From: Butyrivibrio sp. WCD3002
GTDB lineage: Bacteria; Bacillota; Clostridia; Lachnospirales; Lachnospiraceae
Assembly: GCF_000424265.1 (NCBI RefSeq)
Contig: NZ_AUJO01000012.1
Span: forward strand, 62,001 to 126,000
DNA length: 64,000 nucleotides
Direction: 5' to 3'
In this document: positions 20,501-25,110 of the stretch, piece by piece
Numbering within the stretch: position 1 is the first letter of the stretch
How the letters are laid out: every line of letters starts with the position of its first letter
Translations under genes and position numbers: made by a program
Notes under the pieces: generated by a model
Databases searched by the model: none
What the model was told of the DNA's origin: nothing
What the model saw: only the letters and a program-made list of their open reading frames with translations

Positions 20501-21676
20501 TCCTACAACTACTGCATAAATAGAGAACTCATCGGAAACAAACTCTGCTTTATCTTCGCCAAAGCTTGCATCATCGATTACTTCCGTCTGGTTGTTGTCA
20601 TCTACGTGTACAAGAGTAGCATTCTCTTCTTCGATGATTTTATTCTTAATTGAAACGCTGATGGGAGCCTTGGGTTCGATATCCAAGCCATCTGCATCCT
20701 TAAATGTAATATCAACAGCTACTGCTTTCTGCTTTCTGTTATCTGTCTCACTGTCAGCAGCGTCCTTAACAGCATTAATGATCTCTGAATCCTTAACCTC
20801 TGTTACGAACATCTTTGTTCCCTCAGGGAATGCACCTTCAGGAGCGTTTACTATTACTGTAGTTTCTCCTGCCTGTTCTTCAAAATCTACTGCAGGCATA
20901 TTCACTTCGGGTTCAGCTTCTTTCTTAACCTCTTCGAAGTTAGCTGTATAAACTGCGCCATCAATAATCTTGTCGTCCGCGGGAACGAATTCAGCATCCT
21001 CGCCTACAGGATTACCATTTGCGTCTGTCCAGTTTACAAATTCGAAGCCTTCGTCTGCCTTAGCGATAGCGCCTTCAAATACAGCGCCTTCTACGCTTAT
21101 ATCAACAGTCTCAGTATCCTTCGAAACAGTTCCGCCTTCACCAGCTACGTATGTGATCGTAACTGAATTTGCAGGTGTTTCAGCAGCCGGAGTTTCAGCT
21201 GCAGGTGTCTCAGCTGCAGGTGTTCCCTCTGCGGGAGTCTCATCAGCCGGAGTCTCAGCTGCAGGCGTCTCCTCTGCAGGTGTTTCGTCTGCAGGTGTCT
21301 CGTCTGCAGGTGTCTCGGAAGGAGTTTCTCCCTCTTCAGCTGCAGGCTGCTCATCTGCGGGCTGTGCCTCGTTCTGAGCAGGAGTTTCTTCAGGCTGTTC
21401 TTCCTGAATCTCTTCCTGTTGAGGTTCTTCAGGTTCTTCCTGCTCTTCTGCAGGCTCTTCTTCCTGAATATCTTCCTCTCCAGGTGTCTGTTCAGCACCA
21501 ATAGGCTCAGTGAATACTGAGCTGTAATCTGGTTCTTCTGTCACAGTTTCCTCTGCCGTTACATCGCCATCGGATGTAGCGCGTACACCTATGCTGTTGT
21601 AATCAGACCCAAAGGTCGTCACAAGAAGCATAAACGCCAGCAACAGAGCAAACTTTCTTGCAATGTTCTTTCTCAT
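11534..21676 (-). CDS. Giant repetitive cell-surface protein, adhesin-like
   Basis: 3,380-residue secreted protein. Order: signal peptide (about 1-34); Glu/Pro/Thr/Ala linker of ETPA-type repeats (about 55-170); a bacterial repeat with FEFVNWTDANG (about 172-247); several InlB-B/Listeria-Bacteroides-type repeats ending in YAKW (about 450-1150); 13 tandem repeats of about 108 residues (1530-2938); degenerate copies and an MBG-like domain with SAEKVYDG; an Asp/Asn-rich tract; three VLGA[RK]R motifs (from 3312, 3325, 3338); and a C-terminal TM (about 3355-3371) with a KRRK tail. No LPxTG is present. GAGGGGG precedes the ATG. It is probably an adhesin held by its C-terminal TM; the ligand is unknown. 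Its promoter block is shared with the gene at 23553-24203. Confidence 0.93.
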   Translation of the reverse strand: MRKNIARKFALLLAFMLLVTTFGSDYNSIGVRATSDGDVTAEETVTEEPDYSSVFTEPIGAEQTPGEEDIQEEEPAEEQEEPEEPQQEEIQEEQPEETPAQNEAQPADEQPAAEEGETPSETPADETPADETPAEETPAAETPADETPAEGTPAAETPAAETPAAETPANSVTITYVAGEGGTVSKDTETVDISVEGAVFEGAIAKADEGFEFVNWTDANGNPVGEDAEFVPADDKIIDGAVYTANFEEVKKEAEPEVNMPAVDFEEQAGETTVIVNAPEGAFPEGTKMFVTEVKDSEIINAVKDAADSETDNRKQKAVAVDITFKDADGLDIEPKAPISVSIKNKIIEEENATLVHVDDNNQTEVIDDASFGEDKAEFVSDEFSIYAVVVGPGDDARLKVIFKNGDTEIASMFVTKRDVDANKLDQVLYDPGVGEKPEGTVFKGWTDSDDYADATTGITIKEIRQKFGSSYDWDAVIDAESEGGTIITYHAVFIKGYTVSYTDGKSIIGEHIVELPSGATDPKMSYQVNMGYTPDDEEHNFEGWLVSSGGEHIVGYDPTANKNAGTIYQNYSTITITGDVLFTVNLPEGHWLIFRENGKGATYNAPVFVYKEDNTQEPTVPMTRKGYTFAKTETSSGWYEAVLDSNGNPVTEDGEVKLQDTAFVFGAKLEKKTTLYAKWIPNDEADFTILFWREKLPDNDNANTSTGEGDSTTGNNTDTGKYEFAGSYKGHGPVGDSIKITAMPEGIKTKGNMQYITIKEAGKPDKDYGGIEFVKNGTDSDPYTGYTLNNIVDANITPEGEAVANVYFDRMEYSFRFYLTRTDLNGTGFKGATKLGNVFQGNWNTADAVNLGGVTQIGGTAPSTYDTLGDYRYYYYSITAKYGDKISDRWPQYTGDLQVTPVLRQGTSATFVSWLLMSNAKAYRGDSHGLDTIKGAVDILDEQILGNLTSKNDNYLTARYDKITPNNWTYYIWFADENGKYKNETDQNAKPDLEIQAKSNQAGNGSQSDPPIEGYVCEKDKTQWLGNCQVNFYYQPKRYSINYMDGQYFDGDGNPENNHNNAGYQIHVAEGIPYKADISSYGDYKPAPLEAGYVFEGWYMDEGCTSKYEFDKHTMPLGGVTVYAKWRIIQYRVFLHPNATENNVNDPSLKWADTPEEEEKVSMCFRVDYGEQISTPNGTRDGKKLIGWYRDPEFKLVYDKEAFVLNETNVTKDYDTTQSTELDKYGNPKSNSNSDVTNDRWWITKEFHLYAKWKDVVDGSDGIKVQYSVVDPGQNGKYDDPDDQDYDDMTSTDTAPVDTKLHDDNSKAAAAAAVKAKEPAKYQFSHWVLQRWDPQANNGQGDYVDLVGAEKDITVLPGATFDVHVANAKRVPTGENDAEGNPRYNYTIQLRAAYKLVEEATPTFIPWFNNDGNAAFHVDRYKDANNTIPLNINDAVDIQPNQGFGNREFLGWVRVNMSNDPDTWMGNSDNYTQSAYILKEDDAVPELFLYYKDGNYYTDEACSSDKKVSKVAADEVMPYQAIFGVWRETTLVIEIEGNHETKKYNGQTQTVSGYTITSILPSDLPASQIKTKADDLDVASGKEVNTTENPKYDMGLHGSLKPDGNADPDCSFECTSTKYTNVVFVVTDGWLKITPNTDEVVVKISGNTDTKKYTGSEQSVTGYVIDKTSLPSGLTEADISLKSGKTAEAKGTDVNTTENPQYDMGLHGSKKSDGNADPDCSFECTNTNYTNVTFVVTDGWLKIIPNDEEVVVEISGATGTKAYTGKEQYVEGWSITSELPDGLAESEISLAEGKVAKAKGTDVNTTENPQYDMGLHGSKLENGNADPDCSFVCASTNYTNVTFVVTDGWLKITPNNDEIVVNIAGNTATYKYNGADQTVYGWKITSTLPEGLGGKDVDIKLAQGKKAEATGREINTTENPQYDMGLHGSKLENGNADPDCSFVCTSTNYTNVIFVVADGWLKIIPNEEEVVVTISGATGTKSYTGSEQYVEGYTITSTLPNGLAPTDIGLAEGKEAKAKGTEVNTTENPQYDMELHGSKLENGSADTDCSFVCTSTKYTNVVFVVTDGWLKITPNDDEVVITISGATGTKSYNGSEQYVEGWTITSELPDGLAESMISLAEGKEAKAKGTEINDASNPQYDMGLHGSKLENGNADPECSFVCASTDYTNVTFVVTDGWLKITPNTNEVIVTISGATGTKSYTGEEQYVEGWSITSELPKGLAATEISLAEGKEAKAKGTEINDASNPQYDMGLHGSKLENGNADPDCSFVCSSTKYTNVIFVVTDGWLKITPNEDEVVVTISGATGTKPYTGEEQYVEGWKITSELPKGLATSEIGLIEGKEAKAKGTEVNTTENPQYNMGLHGSKLDEDTADPDCSFECTSTKYQNVVFVVTDGWLKITPNTDEVVVSIKGATGTKQYTGAEQYVEGYEIKSQLPKGLAAADIVLAEGKEAKAKGTEVNTTEKPRYYMELKGTPGEDDNFDCSFEYTGTNYTNVKFEVIDGWMIITPNEDEVTISISGNTDTKTYNGSYQSVTGYSITSKLPVGIQDTEISLVEGAKAEAGGTNANTSAYPKYPMNLKGTPGVNDNFSSSFEYTGTNYSNVKFEVTDGWLIITPIEDEVVINISGNTGTKNYTGEEQYVEGYEITSKLPVGIQEKEISLASGVEAKAKGTEVNTAEKPQYDMGLKGTPESEKDPASSFEYTGINYSNVKFVVVDGWMKIIPNTDEVVISIEGATGTKTYTGQEQYVEGYEIKSQLPKGIAATDIKLAEGKEAKAKGTDANTTEKPQYDMGLKGTPASEKDSECSFEYTGVNYSNVKFEVTDGWLKITPITDEVVISIEGATGTTYYNGKPQSIDGYSITSKLPVGITEDQITYANDDISAVANGTDANATDDENYEMGLKGTPGESDNFECSFKYTGVNYSNVKFEVKDGWLHIYPAFIEVVIVGHNNGEGVLYDNNPHTEMGFDISVKENSDFADAVKAYNPDEDVTFDEEKVGQVKDTKPEVTRTLSGTTYMELNRVNEKQEFERFKNTNPNFEVTFEITDGYVKVNPRGPGQQYQLKATTIGRTEIFSGKTWTGPEFDYKMEGMAPKEVHIPQMAALNSFFDGVLNFFGIKAGATSVNELHAFEIDGSTYYAKGLEVDVTGRDVATYPLDLVGKVVIMDGNGEDANDVTENFDVENMEIVKGNLIIQPLPITFTSGSAEKVYDGTPLKFESETHTPEIPEGDAFTFTFTKSQTLVGECDNEFDLAPANAQTKTGNYQITKVYGKLKVTDVTDTDDDDDDDDDDDDDNRRRNNNNVDNDDDDDDDGEVLGARRPTDNQGEVLGAKREPEEEPGVLGARRGGTDDNTNASRVIVLLIAAGAVATILITGKRRKSDED
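11751..11844 (-). repeat. GAT/GAC codon microsatellite (poly-Asp tracts)
   Basis: Trinucleotide runs encode 13 and 7 consecutive Asp separated by an Arg/Asn stretch, just upstream of the VLGA[RK]R motifs of the giant protein. Such runs can change length by slippage in whole codons, which would vary the stalk without shifting frame. Confidence 0.8.
12863..17089 (-). repeat. 13 tandem repeats of about 325 bp inside the giant gene
   Basis: Each unit encodes about 108 residues beginning with a form of EVVVTISGATGTK, then YTGxEQYVEGW, AEGKEAKAKGT, NPQYDMGLHGSK, DPDCSF and ending VTDGWLKITPN. Copies between about 14,800 and 16,600 are nearly identical in DNA in places, for example around 14,890, 15,220, 15,880 and 16,210, which suggests recent duplication or gene conversion. 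Outer copies are more diverged. Each unit keeps Cys in the DPDCSFxC region, or only one Cys in later copies. Confidence 0.9.
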
Positions 21677-21730
21677 AGATATTCCCCCTCTAAAAGAAAA
21701 ATTGGGTTTATCAACCTCATGTTACTCTTA

Positions 21731-21826
21731 TATTATATGAAAAAAATTTACAATTTGGAGTACTGAAAATGAATTTTTTTATTCAAAACTCGTACTTGAC
21801 AACATTCCATTAATGTGCTTGCCCAT
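21731..21826 (-). promoter_or_regulatory. Promoter block A (giant gene), shared with block B
   Basis: Read on the minus strand it has TATAAT (21732-21737) with no good -35 at normal spacing. Exactly 27 nt upstream is TTCATTTTC (21765-21773), inside a dyad TGAAT-N6-ATTCA (21770-21785), then TTGTCAAGTACGA (21790-21802) and TGGGCAAGCACA (about 21814-21825). The same elements with the same spacing lie at 24243-24337. This fits an activator-dependent promoter; the neighbouring LytTR regulator is the obvious candidate. Confidence 0.75.
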
Positions 21827-21873
21827 GAAAATAGGCCTACCAAACTAATATTTCCATTAATTTCGATAGGCCC
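21827..21873 (-). terminator. Probable terminator after the diguanylate cyclase gene
   Basis: An 11-bp stem with wobble pairs (21862-21872 with 21834-21844) is followed on the minus strand by TATTTTC. It separates the small-protein/GGDEF operon from the promoter block of the giant gene. Confidence 0.6.
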
Positions 21874-21915
21874 ATCATGATTTTTTCTATGTAATTTTAT
21901 TGTCCGGCACACAAT

Positions 21916-23556
21916 TTACTGTATTTCTGCCAGCTTCATTTTCTGTTTTGCCACATACATTCTTGCATCTGCTCTCTTGAATACCGCTTCTGCGTTCTGA
22001 TCCGTTTCGGGATCATACTTAACCATACCCTTGGCAATATTTATTTTTTCCCAATCATTTGCGGTAGCTTTATTATGTTTTTCTGCTTCCACATCGAAAT
22101 CGCGCATCAGCTTGTAGCAATTCTCATAATCAGCCCCCTGAAGGATTACAACAAACTCATCACCGCCTATCCTGAATACAGGACTTCCTTTAAATACCTT
22201 ACAGGTAAGCTTACAGGCATTCTTCAGATATATATTGCCTTTCTCATGGCCGTAGGTATCATTTATCTTCTTGAGGTTATTGGCATCCATTACCACAATG
22301 CCGTATTCTTTATCGCCCTCTATCTCATCAAGCTTAGCAATGGCTTCATCATAGGCTGTCTTATTCTTGACACCGGTAAGGGAGTCATGGAAGGCCAGCG
22401 AGTTAAGGTCGTCTATATGGTGCTTTAGGTGATGCACCATCTTTTCAAGGACATGTGTAAGAGCCCCGACTTCATCCTTGGTCTCCTTGGGGAAGGTTAC
22501 CTCAAGCTCACCTTCATTTATTTTCCTTGCTACATCTGCAAGCTCCTTAAGAGGCTCCGTAATTCTTCTAGATACCATCAGGGTTACAAAGAAGAAAATG
22601 AAAAGAACTAATATAGTAGATACGATAACCTGTCTTACCAGGTTATTACTTACGGCATTTATCTCTCTGGTTGGAGCAGTGATTATAAGTCGCATTCCGT
22701 TTGCGAGAGTCTTATAAGCCATCTGTTTCTGCACTTTCCCAAGATAATAGGTTGAAAGCTCTTCGCCGTTGGACTCGGCTTCAAAGGACAAGCCTTCACT
22801 TACATCCATCTCACTCATGGGTGTGTTTTTTTCATAATGAGGATTGTAGAAAACTCTGCCGGTACTGTCAGCAAGGCAGACATAACCAGTTTCATAACAC
22901 GTTACGCTCTTAACATTCTCTATGATTTCCGAGAAATCAATATCCACCCCTGCTTCACCGATCAGAATATCTCCGGCATACAATGGAATGATAAAGGAAA
23001 TGATTTCTCTTTCGGAAACAGGATCATAAAACGGATCGATCCATGTAGGTTCCCCTGTTTCAAGAGGTTCGTACCACCAGGCTATAAAATCCTTATCTTC
23101 CTTTTCATACTTTGCTATATCAATAGGCTCCTGATAACCAAAGGTTCTGGCAGAAGCATCCCTCACATAATATAGCCCGCCATCAGATTCGATGATAGCA
23201 GGATTGTAAACCACAAAATATGCAATTGTTCCGGGAACATTGACCGCGATATTCGCGAAGATATTTCCAAGCTGAACAGTGTAGCTATCTCTATAGCCTT
23301 CATCTCCTGCCAGCTTTTCTACTGAAAAAAGACGCTCCTCGGCATAGTCCGCAAGAATGCTTACAGCTTCTTCAGCATCGTAGAGACTCCTGTTTATAGC
23401 TGCAGCTTCTTTATCACAGGTCAGATTCAGAATCTGAGCAGAATCATACTCACCAACCTGTATCAGATTGTAAACTGCCGACGTACCCACAACAATGGCG
23501 ACCATGATTATCGCCACCGTAGTGAGCAGCATTATCTTTTGCTGAATAGATTTCAT
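21916..23556 (-). CDS. Membrane diguanylate cyclase (dCACHE-HAMP-GGDEF)
   Basis: 546-residue enzyme that should make cyclic di-GMP from two GTP. TM1 lies at about 8-28, an extracytoplasmic dCACHE-like sensor at about 35-305 with FIIPLYAGDILIGEAGVDID, TM2 at about 308-328, HAMP at about 329-380 and GGDEF at about 385-546. The active-site motif RIGGDEF is intact (464-468) and the substrate motif DANNLKKINDTYGH is present. The RxxD inhibitory site is not seen. The ATG overlaps the stop of the upstream MBG-domain gene by 4 nt, so both are co-translated. Placement between two surface-protein genes suggests c-di-GMP control of surface behaviour. Confidence 0.92.
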   Translation of the reverse strand: MKSIQQKIMLLTTVAIIMVAIVVGTSAVYNLIQVGEYDSAQILNLTCDKEAAAINRSLYDAEEAVSILADYAEERLFSVEKLAGDEGYRDSYTVQLGNIFANIAVNVPGTIAYFVVYNPAIIESDGGLYYVRDASARTFGYQEPIDIAKYEKEDKDFIAWWYEPLETGEPTWIDPFYDPVSEREIISFIIPLYAGDILIGEAGVDIDFSEIIENVKSVTCYETGYVCLADSTGRVFYNPHYEKNTPMSEMDVSEGLSFEAESNGEELSTYYLGKVQKQMAYKTLANGMRLIITAPTREINAVSNNLVRQVIVSTILVLFIFFFVTLMVSRRITEPLKELADVARKINEGELEVTFPKETKDEVGALTHVLEKMVHHLKHHIDDLNSLAFHDSLTGVKNKTAYDEAIAKLDEIEGDKEYGIVVMDANNLKKINDTYGHEKGNIYLKNACKLTCKVFKGSPVFRIGGDEFVVILQGADYENCYKLMRDFDVEAEKHNKATANDWEKINIAKGMVKYDPETDQNAEAVFKRADARMYVAKQKMKLAEIQ

Positions 23557-24203
23557 TTCACCCTCATTTTACTGCTGTCTGTTATGAATAATCCAAAAAC
23601 TATGATCATTATAAGAAAAAGAATTCCATAGATAAGAATCTCTGCGGAAGCATTCGGCTGTGTTGTATTGACACCGGTCTCCTCAATACCACCCGACAGT
23701 GGAGAGGCCTCATCCTCGATAACTGTCTCCTGACTACTTTCTGTATTAACCGCCACTTCTTTGCCTGAATCCCTGTCACGCTTTGCCCCAAGAACATTCT
23801 CCTTGGTATAGCTGACCCTCAGGGTCCCCGGTCTTGTAACCACATTTACGAACTGATCTGTAACATTGAGTCCATTAGGATCGTAGATAATATAATCAGT
23901 AACTATATTGTTATCTTCCGCATTATCTTCGGGAAATGTAACACTTCCTTCAGCTACTGCCTTATATGTATAACCCTCGGGTAATCCCTGGGCTGTCACA
24001 TCAATCTGTTCTGTAAGAGGTTTTCCATCATATAATTTTTCTGCGCTCGGTGCGGTAAAGATGACCAACTCCGTGTGCTTCTCTGCAGCTCTTGCGGTCA
24101 TCGTATAACCTACACTTGGCTCGAAGAACGCAAAAACTACACATGCCGTAATAATCATGCGTGCAAGGGTAGTGATTGCGTTCTTCAAACTATTTTTATC
24201 CAT
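23553..24203 (-). CDS. Small membrane-anchored MBG-domain protein with VLGAKR motif
   Basis: 216 residues from the ATG at 24203, chosen for the AGGTG/GGGGAG site upstream; an ATG at 24227 lacks one. N-terminal signal or TM (about 10-28), one MBG-like domain with SAEKLYDGKPL (about 53-131), the motif VLGAKR (137-142), an acidic linker, a C-terminal TM (about 190-207) and a basic tail. The domain and the VLGA motif both recur at the C-terminus of the giant protein, so this looks like a miniature version or partner of it. It overlaps the diguanylate cyclase gene by 4 nt and is driven by promoter block B. Function unknown; it may anchor, process or signal for the giant protein. Confidence 0.8.
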   Translation of the reverse strand: MDKNSLKNAITTLARMIITACVVFAFFEPSVGYTMTARAAEKHTELVIFTAPSAEKLYDGKPLTEQIDVTAQGLPEGYTYKAVAEGSVTFPEDNAEDNNIVTDYIIYDPNGLNVTDQFVNVVTRPGTLRVSYTKENVLGAKRDRDSGKEVAVNTESSQETVIEDEASPLSGGIEETGVNTTQPNASAEILIYGILFLIMIIVFGLFITDSSKMRVK

Positions 24204-24242
24204 CTCCCCATCACCTATAAAAAACATATATACTGCTCTTAT

Positions 24243-24338
24243 ATTATAATCTGACTTAAAAACAGATTGTTTACGGAAAATGAACAGTTTTATTCATATT
24301 TCGTACTTGACAATTCAGATTTTTGTGCTCTTGCCCAA
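24243..24338 (-). promoter_or_regulatory. Promoter block B (small protein/GGDEF operon)
   Basis: Minus-strand TATAAT (24243-24248), then after exactly 27 nt TTCATTTTC (24276-24284), a TGAA/TTCA dyad (24281-24296), TTGTCAAGTACGA (24301-24313) and TGGGCAAGAGCAC (about 24325-24337). Box-to-box distances equal those of block A, although the sequences in between differ. The block lies directly between the operon and the divergent LytTR gene. Confidence 0.75.
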
Positions 24339-24359
24339 ATTTACTGCATGAAATATAAT
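24331..24359 (+). promoter_or_regulatory. Promoter of the LytTR regulator gene
   Basis: TTGCCC (24331-24336), a 17-nt spacer and TATAAT (24354-24359) precede the AGGAGA ribosome binding site. The -35 lies inside the conserved end of promoter block B, so a protein bound there could affect both directions. Confidence 0.6.
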
Positions 24360-24387
24360 ATATCTGTTAAAGGAGAGAGACTTTCTT

Positions 24388-25107
24388 ATGAGTGATTCAG
24401 GCACATTAAAAATAGCTGTCTGCGATGATGAACAGGCGCAGAGAAGGCAACTTCAATTTTTAATAGATAAAATCCTTCCGGGTTCCCAGGTAGACCTTTA
24501 TGAGTCAGGTGAAGATTTCCTTAATTCATTTCGTCCCGGAGTTTACGATCTTATTTTCATGGATATATTGATGCCCGGAATGGGCGGAGTCGATGCAACC
24601 ACCAAGATCAGAAGTATTGACGCTTCCGTACCGATTGCATTTGCCACCTCCAGCAAGGATTACGCCATGGAGGGCTATAAAAACAGAGTAATAAGATATC
24701 TGATGAAGCCCTTTGATCCCACGGAGATTTCAGAGGTTCTGACTCTGGCGGGACAGATGAAGGGCGGTCAGGGCGGTGTTACCGTGCGCATAAACGGTAA
24801 GGACATGAACTTTTCCTATGAAAAGATTTGTTATGTGGAACAAAATACCCACACTCTTTACCTGCACATGGCCAACGGAGCAGTACTGCAGCTGACCGGT
24901 AAGCTGGACGACATCGAGGCTCAGACTCCGGATGATACCTTCATGAGAAGTCACAAGAGCTTTCTGGTGAATATCGCCCACGTAAAGAGCGTGGATAAGG
25001 ATTTGCAAATGTTTGTAATGAAGGACGGCGATACGGTTCACATCCGCCGCGAAAGCATGCGTGAAGCAGCAAGAATGCTGGCGGAATACACAATGGCATC
25101 CCTTTAA
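24388..25107 (+). CDS. LytTR-family response regulator
   Basis: 239-residue regulator: receiver (about 6-120) with acidic pair D13-D14, phosphorylation site Asp59 (FMDILMPGMGG) and YLMKPFDP, then a LytTR DNA-binding domain (about 135-235) with CYVEQNTHTLYLH and RSHKSFLVN. LytTR proteins such as AgrA and VirR bind repeated sites upstream of promoters with poor -35 elements. Divergent from the small-protein/GGDEF operon and adjacent to the phosphorelay operon, with stops only 3 nt apart. No dedicated kinase adjoins it on its own strand. It is the likely controller of promoter blocks A and B; this is inference. Confidence 0.9.
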   Translation: MSDSGTLKIAVCDDEQAQRRQLQFLIDKILPGSQVDLYESGEDFLNSFRPGVYDLIFMDILMPGMGGVDATTKIRSIDASVPIAFATSSKDYAMEGYKNRVIRYLMKPFDPTEISEVLTLAGQMKGGQGGVTVRINGKDMNFSYEKICYVEQNTHTLYLHMANGAVLQLTGKLDDIEAQTPDDTFMRSHKSFLVNIAHVKSVDKDLQMFVMKDGDTVHIRRESMREAARMLAEYTMASL

Positions 25108-25110
25108 TAC

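Noticed and set aside
12392-20951. Many open frames on the plus strand opposite the giant gene
   Set aside because: They are antisense shadows of the repeats: Cys/Ile-rich, repeated with the repeat period, and without ribosome binding sites.
11534-21676. Sortase-anchored protein with LPxTG
   Set aside because: No LPxTG or NPxTG-like motif precedes the C-terminal TM, and no sortase gene lies in the window.
21790-21802. A sigma-A -35 (TTGACA) on the plus strand upstream of the giant gene
   Set aside because: The hexamer is present in both blocks, but no -10 follows at 16-18 nt on that strand; its conservation is better explained as part of the shared operator.
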